Shown piece after piece: positions 7,932 through 14,905 of a stretch of DNA of 64,000 bases (position 1 is the stretch's first letter; each line of letters begins with the position of its first letter). Position numbers and translations under genes: made by a program. The notes under the pieces were generated by a model. The model was not told where the DNA came from. It did not search any database and worked only from the letters and a program-made list of their open reading frames with translations. The stretch comes from Streptomyces sporangiiformans. Its GTDB lineage: Bacteria > Actinomycetota > Actinomycetes > Streptomycetales > Streptomycetaceae. The DNA lies in contig NZ_VCHX02000352.1 of the NCBI RefSeq assembly GCF_005768555.2, positions 1 to 64,000 of the forward strand, given 5' to 3'.

Positions 7932-10409
7932 TCAGACGGTGATCGTCGTCGCGACCCGGCGGTCCGCGATCGAGCGGCCGGCCTGCACCTCGTACGCACC
8001 CTTCACGAACGCCCACGCGTTCGAGGTCTCGTCCCAGATCTCGAAGGCGCGCCGCGGGAGTTCGACCGTGACCTCGGCGCTCTCGCCGGGGCCGGCCTCG
8101 ACGCCGGCGAAACCGGCGAGCCGGCGGGCAGGGCGGTCGGCGTCCGCGTCCGTCGGCGCGAGGTAGACCTGGACGACCTCGCGGCCCGCACGCGCACCGG
8201 AGTTGGTGACGCGGACGGTGACCGTGGTGCCCTCGGCCTCGATCGACTCGTACGTCCAGGTCGTGTAGCCGAGTCCGTGCCCGAAGGCGTACGAGGGAGT
8301 CCGGCCCTCCTTCTCCCAGGCGCTGTAGCCGATGAACACGCCCTCGCCGTACTCGAGTCGGCCGTCGGCCGGGGTGACCTGAGTGACCGGGGCGTCCTCG
8401 AACGTGCCCCAGGTGGTGGGCAGCCGGCCGCCCGGCTCGTGCGCGCCGGTGAGCACATCGGCGAGGGCGTCGCCGCCCTCCTGGCCGGGGAACCAGCTGA
8501 GCAGCACGGCGGCGACCTCGTCGCGCCAGGGGAGTTCCACCGGGGAGCCGGAGTTCACGACCACGACGGTGTTCGGGTTGGCGGCGGCGACCGCGCGGAC
8601 CAGGTCGTCCTGGCGGCCAGGAAGCCGGAGGTCCGACCGGTCGAAGCCCTCGGACTCGACGCGCTCGGTGGTGGCGACCACGACGACCGCGGTGTCGGCG
8701 GCGCGGGCCGTCTCGACGGCCTCGGCGATCAGCTCGTCGGGGTCGCGCCGCGGTTCCTGGTGGGCGAGCGTGAAGCCGATGACCGGCATGGGGATGTTCT
8801 CGGGGAGGGTGGTGACGTAGGTGAGGGAGACGTCGACCGGCTCGCCCGCGAGCAGTTCGACCTGGGCGTGGGGCGTCGGAGCCCGGAAGAGCCCCTCGAA
8901 GCGGTCGTCGGTCTCGGGGCGCTGGACGTCGTCGAAGTACGTCGTGCCGCCGACCGTGAGCGCGAACGCGCCCAGGCCCTTGATGCCGAAGGTGTGCGGG
9001 CCGCTCACCCGCGGGGTGAAGGTGCCGGTCAGTTCGACCGTGTGCAGGGTGGCATGGGTGACGCCCTCGGGCAGGTCGTCGCCCATCCACTGGATGTGGC
9101 CGCCTGGGGCGGAGCCGGTGCCGATGACGTTGCCGTCGGCGTCCCGGCAGACGGCGCGCAGCTCGAACCCCTTGTCGGCGACGGCGAGTTCCTCGTTCGG
9201 GTCGGCGCCGAGCGCGTAGGTCACAGTGCCCTCGGGCAGAGCGGCGGTGAGGCCGTCGAGCGGTGAGACGATCCGGGCGGGGAAGACGATGGCGGAGCCG
9301 CCGCCGAGGACGCGGGCGTCGCGGGCCGCGGCGCCGATGAGGGCCACCTTGTGCCCGGTGGGCAGCGGGAGGGCGCCGTCGTTGCGGACGAGGACGAAGG
9401 AGCGGCGGGCGATCTCCCGGGCCAGCGCCTCACCGTCGACGGTCCCGGGCAGTTCGGTCACGACCGGCTCGGCGCCCTCCAGGATCCCGACGCGGGCGGC
9501 GAGGCGCAGCACGTTCCGCACCGCCTCGTCGACCTTCGCCTCCTCGACCTGGCCGTCCCGTACGGCCCTCGCGAGCGCGTCGCCGTACACGGTCCGCGGG
9601 CCGGGCATCGCGATGTCCAGGCCGCCCTCGACGGCGCCGGTGGTCGACCGGGCGGCCGTCCAGTCGGAGACGTTGATGCCGTCGAAGCCCCATTCGCCGC
9701 GCAGGACTTCGCCCACGAGGTGGTGGTGCTCGGTCATCGTCGTGCCGTTGACCGAGTTGTAGGCGGTCATGATGCCCCAGGGGTGGGCGCCGGCGACGAT
9801 GGTCTCGAAGGGGGCCAGGTAGAGCTCGCGCAGGGCGCGTTCGGAGACCACGTTGTTCACCGTGAAGCGTTCGGTCTCGGCGTCGTTCGCCACGAAGTGC
9901 TTGACCGTGGTGCCGACGCCGCCTTCCTGTACGCCGCTGACGTAGCCGCAACCGATCCGCCCGGTCAGATACGGGTCCTCGCTGTACGCCTCGAAGTGAC
10001 GCCCGCCGAGCGGGGAGCGGTGGAGGTTGATGGTGGGCGCGAGGAGGACGTGGACGCCCTTGCGACGGGCCTCCTGCGCGAGGAGGGTGCCTGCGCGGCG
10101 GGCCAGGGCCGGGTCCCAGGTGGCGGCGAGGGCGGTCGGGGACGGCAGTGCGATGGACGGGTCGTCGGAGGTCCAGCGCACGCCCCGTACACCGATCGGG
10201 CCGTCCGACATGACCAGGGACTTCAGTCCGATCTCGGGCAGTGCGGGCAGGGACCACATGTTCTGTCCGGCGAGCAGCCGCGCTTTGGCGTCCAGGTCGA
10301 GTGCGCCGAGCGCCGCCTCGACCACCGCTTCGCGCGCCTGGTCGGCCGGGCTGAGGGGGGTTCCCCCTGCGTGAGCGGGGCCGAGACCTTGCGTGGGGGT
10401 TCCTGCCAT
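7932..10409 (-). CDS. GH3 beta-glucosidase with PA14 insert
   Basis: An 825-residue glycoside hydrolase family 3 enzyme, expected to release glucose or another monosaccharide from the non-reducing end of beta-glycosides. The (beta/alpha)8 domain carries KHF at 170-172 and the nucleophile Asp249 in NVSDW. The alpha/beta sandwich domain follows, interrupted at roughly residues 400-530 by a PA14-like module (TFTPRVSGPHTFGIKG, then TTYFDD) that usually adds substrate contacts. A fibronectin III-like domain closes the protein. There is no signal peptide, so it is probably intracellular. The ATG at 10409 has the ribosome site GAGGAGGC. It is divergent from a TetR gene, its likely regulator. Confidence 0.92.
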   Translation of the reverse strand: MAGTPTQGLGPAHAGGTPLSPADQAREAVVEAALGALDLDAKARLLAGQNMWSLPALPEIGLKSLVMSDGPIGVRGVRWTSDDPSIALPSPTALAATWDPALARRAGTLLAQEARRKGVHVLLAPTINLHRSPLGGRHFEAYSEDPYLTGRIGCGYVSGVQEGGVGTTVKHFVANDAETERFTVNNVVSERALRELYLAPFETIVAGAHPWGIMTAYNSVNGTTMTEHHHLVGEVLRGEWGFDGINVSDWTAARSTTGAVEGGLDIAMPGPRTVYGDALARAVRDGQVEEAKVDEAVRNVLRLAARVGILEGAEPVVTELPGTVDGEALAREIARRSFVLVRNDGALPLPTGHKVALIGAAARDARVLGGGSAIVFPARIVSPLDGLTAALPEGTVTYALGADPNEELAVADKGFELRAVCRDADGNVIGTGSAPGGHIQWMGDDLPEGVTHATLHTVELTGTFTPRVSGPHTFGIKGLGAFALTVGGTTYFDDVQRPETDDRFEGLFRAPTPHAQVELLAGEPVDVSLTYVTTLPENIPMPVIGFTLAHQEPRRDPDELIAEAVETARAADTAVVVVATTERVESEGFDRSDLRLPGRQDDLVRAVAAANPNTVVVVNSGSPVELPWRDEVAAVLLSWFPGQEGGDALADVLTGAHEPGGRLPTTWGTFEDAPVTQVTPADGRLEYGEGVFIGYSAWEKEGRTPSYAFGHGLGYTTWTYESIEAEGTTVTVRVTNSGARAGREVVQVYLAPTDADADRPARRLAGFAGVEAGPGESAEVTVELPRRAFEIWDETSNAWAFVKGAYEVQAGRSIADRRVATTITV

Positions 10410-10493
10410 CGCGGTGCCTCCTCGTTGAAGTCCGTTGCGTCCGGCCATCCTGCATCGATCACCAGTAGATCGGTAGGTTTGGTTATATTGCCG

Positions 10494-10534
10494 TGACGTA
10501 CGGTCCTCTGTGAGTCGCACGCATGTCGTACGGT
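10494..10534. promoter_or_regulatory. direct repeats in GH3/TetR divergent region
   Basis: TGACGTACGGT (10494-10504) and TGTCGTACGGT (10524-10534) are direct repeats 30 bp apart, three helical turns, between the divergent beta-glucosidase and tetR starts. The spacing suits cooperative binding. Assigning them to the TetR protein is inference. Confidence 0.4.
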
Positions 10535-10540
10535 GACGTC

Positions 10541-11119
10541 ATGACGACCAGGGCGATCAGAGGCGCGGAGCGGCGTGCGGAGATTCTCCGGGCGGCCCTT
10601 GAGGTGATCGCCGAGCGCGGCTACCGGGGCGCGAGCCTGGCCGCGGTCGCGGAGCGGGTGGGGCTCACCCAGCAGGGGCTGCTGCACTACTTCCCCACCA
10701 AGGAGGCGCTGCTCGTCGCCGTCCTGGCCGAGCGCGACAAGTGGGACGCGATGCCGGACTCCCAGTGGCGGCTCGATCTGCTCGCCTCGCTCACCGAGTA
10801 CAACGCGATGCGACCGGGCATCGTGCAGACCTTCTCGGCGCTGCTCGGCGAGAGCGTCACGGAGGAACATCCGGCGCGCGAGTTCTTCACCGAGCGGTAC
10901 GAGGCCGTGCGCGCGACCATGGCGCAGGTGCTGCGCGCCGAGTACGGGGAACGACTGCCCAGCGGGCTCACGCCGGAACGAGCCGCTCCCCTGCTCGTCG
11001 CGGTGATGGACGGGCTGCAGTACCAGTGGCTGCTGGCGCCGGAGGACGTGGACATGCCCGGGGCGTTCCGGGACTTCCTCACTCTGCTCGGCGAAACGCC
11101 TGGCGTCAGCGAGGACTGA
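10541..11119 (+). CDS. TetR family transcriptional regulator
   Basis: A 192-residue repressor-type protein. The N-terminal helix-turn-helix covers about residues 10-55 (GYRGASLAAVAERVGLTQQGLLHYFPTK is typical TetR). The C-terminal ligand domain has no named subfamily signature. The ATG at 10541 is preferred; an upstream in-frame ATG at 10523 would sit on the putative operator. It is divergent from the GH3 gene and probably controls it. Its 3' end overlaps the tail of a ridA remnant on the other strand by 14 bp. Confidence 0.88.
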   Translation: MTTRAIRGAERRAEILRAALEVIAERGYRGASLAAVAERVGLTQQGLLHYFPTKEALLVAVLAERDKWDAMPDSQWRLDLLASLTEYNAMRPGIVQTFSALLGESVTEEHPAREFFTERYEAVRATMAQVLRAEYGERLPSGLTPERAAPLLVAVMDGLQYQWLLAPEDVDMPGAFRDFLTLLGETPGVSED

Positions 11120-11300
11120 CCGCGGCGACGACCTCGGCCTCGATCTGCGCCTCCGGCTTGAACAGGCGCGGCACCTCCAAGGTCATGCTGGTGGGCGGCG
11201 TGCCGGTGAGGAACTCCTGACGTACGGCGCCGTATTCGTGCCGCTTGCCGATGTCCGTCAGATACGTGCGGATGTTGATGACGTCGGCGAGGGTCGCACC
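11106..11300 (-). pseudogene. ridA 3' remnant (RidA/YjgF family)
   Basis: Reading the minus strand gives 64 codons that end in a normal stop and match the C-terminal half of RidA enamine/imine deaminases (VINIRTYLTD, then GAVRQEF, TPPTSMTLEVPRL and IEAEVVA). The N-terminal half and start codon are missing: the homology begins abruptly at 11300 and directly abuts the tail of a lysR-like gene. No frameshift is seen inside the fragment, so the truncation may be recent. RidA removes reactive 2-aminoacrylate; the fragment cannot fold into the normal trimer subunit and is probably dead. Confidence 0.75.
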
Positions 11301-11377
11301 GGTCGCTCACGCCCTCGGCGGAGGCGTTCCTGGAGGCGCTGCGGGAGGCGGCGGCGAGGATCCCGAGGGAACACTGA
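11300..11377 (+). pseudogene. lysR-type regulator 3' remnant
   Basis: The plus strand from 11300 reads RSLTPSAEAFLEALREAAAR and a few more residues to TGA at 11375-11377. This is the usual C-terminal end of a LysR-type regulator (LTP-A-AFL pattern). No upstream LysR sequence exists; the homology starts at the same point where the ridA remnant ends on the other strand. The pair looks like the outer ends of a divergent lysR-ridA pair whose middle was deleted. The fragment is short, so the family call is moderate. Confidence 0.5.
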
Positions 11378-11474
11378 AGCCACCCGGGTCATGCCCCATG
11401 GCGTAGTCCCGTCCGTCACGCGATACTTCGGCCACCTCACCATGCCCTCGCGTGACGAAAGGACCTGAACTCCC

Positions 11475-12740
11475 TTGGTACACATACGCGTTCGGCTCGG
11501 CGCCCTCGGACTGGCACTGCTTGCGGGCTTCGCGGCCCCGCCCGCCATGGCGGCCGAGGAACCCGCGGCCGCGCTCACGGTGGAGGAACAGCGCCTCGAC
11601 AAGGCGGCGCCCCAGGAGATCCTGCGCCGATCCGGATTCGACACGGTGGCACCTCGGTTCGCGAGGGCGCTGGGCAAGGCGGACTCGTACGCGCAGGCCG
11701 AGCGGGTGGTCGTACGACAGGGAGCGCGGCTGTGGCGGCAAGCGGTCGACCGCGCTCAGGGCCGGGGTCCGGTGAGTGGTGACCTGACGCGGGACGACGA
11801 CCGCCCGCTGTACTGGGCGCGGCTGGGCATGACCCGCGAAGTACGCCTGTGGGAGCCGGAGTTCGGCATCACCGAGGCCCAACGCGCGGGGCTCCTCGCC
11901 TCCCTTGAGCGGAGTTCACGCGGCCAGGACTCCATCCGCTACCCGCACGGGCGAGGCCAGGCGCCCGGCAAGGGTGTCAAGCGGATCCTGGTCACCGGCT
12001 TCGACCCGTTCACGCTGGACCGCGACATCCGCATATCGAACCCCTCCGGTGCCACGGCGCTCGCTCTCGACGGCACCGTGATCGAGACGGCGGACGGCCC
12101 CGCGCGCATCGAGACGGCCGTGTTCCCGGTGCGCTGGCAGGACTTCGCGGACGGCACGGTGGAGCGCACACTTCGCCCGTACCTGCCCCGTGTCGACCTG
12201 TTCACGACGGTCAGCCAGGGACGGGTGGGCCGTTTCGACGTCGAGCGCACCAACGGTGCCTGGCGGGGCGGCTTCCCCGACAACGAGAACCTCTCGCGCA
12301 CGGAGACCATCCCGGTGACCGACCCGGGCTCGCAGCCGCAGTGGACGTCGACGTCCTTGCCGTACAAGGAGATCGTGGCCGCGAGCACGGGGCGCTTCCC
12401 CGTGTACGACAACACCGCCGTGACCGAGATCCCGGCGGGCGGCACCGAGCCCGTGACACGGCCCGACGGCCCGACTCCGGGCTCGACGGCACGGGCCGGA
12501 GGCGGCGGGAACTACCTCTCCAACGAGATCGCGTACCGCGCGACGCTGCTGCGTGACCGGCTCGGCCTGCGCGGCTCGCTGCCCGGCGGGCATGTGCACA
12601 CGCCGGTGCTCCAGTTCGGCACGGGGAACACGGACCCGGCGACCGGTACGGTCACGGACGCGCAGTTCGTCCAGAACCGGCTGGACATCATCGCGCAGGT
12701 GCGCTCGATCCTGACGGTGGCCGCCGGCGTCACCAAGTGA
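11475..12740 (+). CDS. secreted pyroglutamyl-peptidase (C15)-like protein, Cys replaced by Ser
   Basis: A 421-residue exported protein starting at TTG after GAAAGGA, with a signal peptide ending near AMA (residue 26). After about 140 unassigned residues, the C-terminal half follows the C15 pyroglutamyl-peptidase fold: VTGFDPF at 173-179, then RFDVERTNG with the catalytic Glu257 and FPDNEN. In place of the usual nucleophile motif Y-x-C-N it reads NYLSN, putting Ser349 where Cys is expected. A GGHVH histidine follows at 373-375. C15 enzymes are normally about 215 residues and cytoplasmic, so both the export and the Cys-to-Ser change are unusual. It may be inactive or a serine variant. Its 3' end overlaps the EI24 gene by 11 bp. 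Confidence 0.75.
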   Translation: MVHIRVRLGALGLALLAGFAAPPAMAAEEPAAALTVEEQRLDKAAPQEILRRSGFDTVAPRFARALGKADSYAQAERVVVRQGARLWRQAVDRAQGRGPVSGDLTRDDDRPLYWARLGMTREVRLWEPEFGITEAQRAGLLASLERSSRGQDSIRYPHGRGQAPGKGVKRILVTGFDPFTLDRDIRISNPSGATALALDGTVIETADGPARIETAVFPVRWQDFADGTVERTLRPYLPRVDLFTTVSQGRVGRFDVERTNGAWRGGFPDNENLSRTETIPVTDPGSQPQWTSTSLPYKEIVAASTGRFPVYDNTAVTEIPAGGTEPVTRPDGPTPGSTARAGGGGNYLSNEIAYRATLLRDRLGLRGSLPGGHVHTPVLQFGTGNTDPATGTVTDAQFVQNRLDIIAQVRSILTVAAGVTK

Positions 12741-13575
12741 CGCTGCCGGCCTGCTGCCCGTCGCCGAATTCGCCCTGCCCCGAATCTGGATGCTGCCCCT
12801 GCCCCTTCCCTTGCCCGTCACTGTCTCCGGATTCCTCGCCCAGCAGGTCGCGGGCCATCAGCGTGGCGCCCGCGACCGCGCCGGGCATCAGGAAGACGGC
12901 GACGAACGGGACGAGGAAGGCGACGGCCAGGGGTGTGCCGAAGCCCCAGATCAGGGTCTTGCGGGAGCGCAGCAGCGTGAGGCGCTCGCGGAGTTCGACA
13001 CGGCGGCGCTGCATCGCGACGGCCGTCAGCTCCTCGGTGAGGAAGAACCCGGTGACGAGGAAGCCGATCACCGGAACGACGGTCTGGCCGGCGAACGGGA
13101 TGAACCCGAGTCCGAAGAGCAGCACGCCCCACACCGCGGCCCTGACGACGATTCGGAGGCTGTCCCTCGCGGAGATCACCAGTTCCCGCCACAGGGGCAG
13201 TCCCGACTCGGGCGCCGTCCCGTCCGGGGAGACGTCCCGGTCGACCTTCTCGGAGAGGTTCTCGTAGAAGGGCTGGCCGATGAGGAGGGTCACGGCGGTG
13301 AAGGTGACCACGGCGAGGAGCAGGGCGAGGGCGAAGAGGACGACCGTCAGGAACCCGCGGAAGAGGCCGAGCCATGGGTCGGCCCAGCCGTCGGCGAACG
13401 GTGTGGCCCAGGTGACGAAGTCCGCGCCCCACAGGGCCAGGGCGGTCAGTGCGGCGGCATACAACACGAGGGTGATCAGCCCGGGAATCAGCCCGACCCC
13501 GAACTGCTTCCCGTGCCGGGCCACCCATCGCTGCCCCTGCACCAAGTAGCGGAACCCCAAGCCAAGATCACCCAT
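12730..13575 (-). CDS. EI24 domain membrane protein
   Basis: A 281-residue integral membrane protein of the EI24/CysZ-like family. Several hydrophobic segments are visible (for example LIPGLITLVLYAAALTALAL, VVLFALALLLAVV and AVWGVLLFGLGFIPFAG), with a short loop LIGQPFYENLSEKVD typical of the family. The C-terminal 40 residues are polar and Gly/Gln/Asp-rich. CysZ members move sulfate and eukaryotic EI24 is a stress protein; no specific role can be given here. It ends 11 bp inside the convergent C15-like gene, so the two tails are shared. Confidence 0.8.
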   Translation of the reverse strand: MGDLGLGFRYLVQGQRWVARHGKQFGVGLIPGLITLVLYAAALTALALWGADFVTWATPFADGWADPWLGLFRGFLTVVLFALALLLAVVTFTAVTLLIGQPFYENLSEKVDRDVSPDGTAPESGLPLWRELVISARDSLRIVVRAAVWGVLLFGLGFIPFAGQTVVPVIGFLVTGFFLTEELTAVAMQRRRVELRERLTLLRSRKTLIWGFGTPLAVAFLVPFVAVFLMPGAVAGATLMARDLLGEESGDSDGQGKGQGQHPDSGQGEFGDGQQAGSVTW

Positions 13576-13616
13576 GGGTGCAGCTTATAGGCTCCGCCTC
13601 CAAGCCCCCCGGGGCG

Positions 13617-13805
13617 TACCTTGGCTGCGGCTCGTTGGTGGCTGGTCGCGCAGTTCCCCGCGCCCCTGAAAGCATGGGTGCACCTACGCTTCTAGGGGCG
13701 CGGGGAACTGCGCGAGCGACCACAACCGCCCCGCAGCCGAGACACGACGTCTGGGGTCTGGGGCGAAGCCCCAGGGATGGGCCGGGTAGGGGCGCGGCGA
13801 GGGCG
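13617..13805. repeat. dispersed intergenic repeat with 21-bp inverted arms
   Basis: CGCGCAGTTCCCCGCGCCCC (13647-13666) plus one base forms a perfect 21-bp arm that pairs with 13694-13714 around a 26-nt loop. The flanks repeat modules seen elsewhere in the window (GGGTCTGGGGCGAAGCCCCAG and GGGTAGGGGCG, compare 7830-7875). The block fills the gap between the EI24 gene start and the end of the next gene. Confidence 0.7.
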
Positions 13806-13833
13806 AGGAAACCCCGCGGTCGCCGCGCGAGCG

Positions 13834-14697
13834 TCACGCGGGATGGACCGCGACCACAACCCCCCGCTCCGCCGCAGGCGACACCGCCGCCGACACCCGG
13901 ACGGCCACCGCCCGCGCCACCCGCCCCGCACGCGACGCGGACGCCAGAAGCACCGGCTGCAGGTGTTCCAGCCCGGACACCACAAGCTCCTCCCCGGCGA
14001 CAAGAAGAGGACGGCCCGCCTTCAGCGCGGCAGCCCCCGCCTCGGTGAGGTCCGCGAGAGGCGGCAGCGTCACACGGATCACCCCCACCCCGGCGGCAGC
14101 CGCCCGTTCCGCCAGAGCCACCTGCAAGGGCAGCAGCGGAGCCAGCGCCGCCGTCAACGCGTCGGCCATGCGCTGGAGTTCGGGGGACGAGTCCCGCAGT
14201 ACGTCCGCGGCGGCCCGGATCAAAGGCGCCGCGGCAAGGAGCACCCCCGCCGCCACCCCCGCCGCCGCGGGCAGCAGCGGCGACGTGGCCTCGACGAGCT
14301 CACCGAGCGCTTCCGCGGCTTCCTCCACCGCGGGCTCCACCGCGTCGAGGACAGGCAGCAAGCTGTCCCCGAGCGCCGTGAGCAACGCCTGCGCGGGCTC
14401 ACTCACCGGATGCACGGCGAGCGGCGCACCGGTCGTACCGAGCCGCGTCAGCGTCTCCACGATGCGATAGAACGCCTCCTGCGCCTGCGGCGAGGCACTC
14501 GCCTCGGCCAGCTCGGCGGTGGTCTCCCGCAGCACCCTCAACACCTCGGCTCCCGAACCGTCCCTCGGATCAAAGGTGTTGACGGCGATGCGGGTGAGGT
14601 TGCCGGCGGTGTCCAGGAGCTGTCCGGTGATGTCGGTCGTGTTGCGCGCCATGCGCACGACTTCCTCGCGGCTGGGCAGGGACGGAATCGGGGACAT
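13834..14697 (-). CDS. hypothetical alanine-rich protein
   Basis: A 287-residue protein rich in Ala, Leu, Val and Glu, read from ATG 14697 with an excellent ribosome site (AGGAGGC). The first 40 residues are polar (MSPIPSLPSREEVVRMARN), followed by helical repeats with Glu/Ala heptads and a hydrophobic stretch (LLPAAAGVAAGVLLAAAPLI) that could be a membrane-associated helix. I recognise no family or active site. The heptad-like pattern suggests a long helical bundle. Upstream, the divergent carboxypeptidase gene starts about 210 bp away. Confidence 0.65.
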   Translation of the reverse strand: MSPIPSLPSREEVVRMARNTTDITGQLLDTAGNLTRIAVNTFDPRDGSGAEVLRVLRETTAELAEASASPQAQEAFYRIVETLTRLGTTGAPLAVHPVSEPAQALLTALGDSLLPVLDAVEPAVEEAAEALGELVEATSPLLPAAAGVAAGVLLAAAPLIRAAADVLRDSSPELQRMADALTAALAPLLPLQVALAERAAAAGVGVIRVTLPPLADLTEAGAAALKAGRPLLVAGEELVVSGLEHLQPVLLASASRAGRVARAVAVRVSAAVSPAAERGVVVAVHPA

Positions 14698-14905
14698 GGA
14701 GCCTCCTCGCCTCACGCGGTGGGGTGCGGTGCGCTTGCGCTCTGCCTGCCGGTCCCGGCTCTCCGTCGCGCCGGTGCCCGCCTCCAGCATGCCCTCTCGA
14801 GGTGCGCGATCAACGGCCCTTCGGGGCATCTGTGGCACCAACGCCCTCTTGTTGCAGGGAAGTCGAACAGGTACACCTCCCCGTACCGATTCCCAGGAGG
14901 TACGC

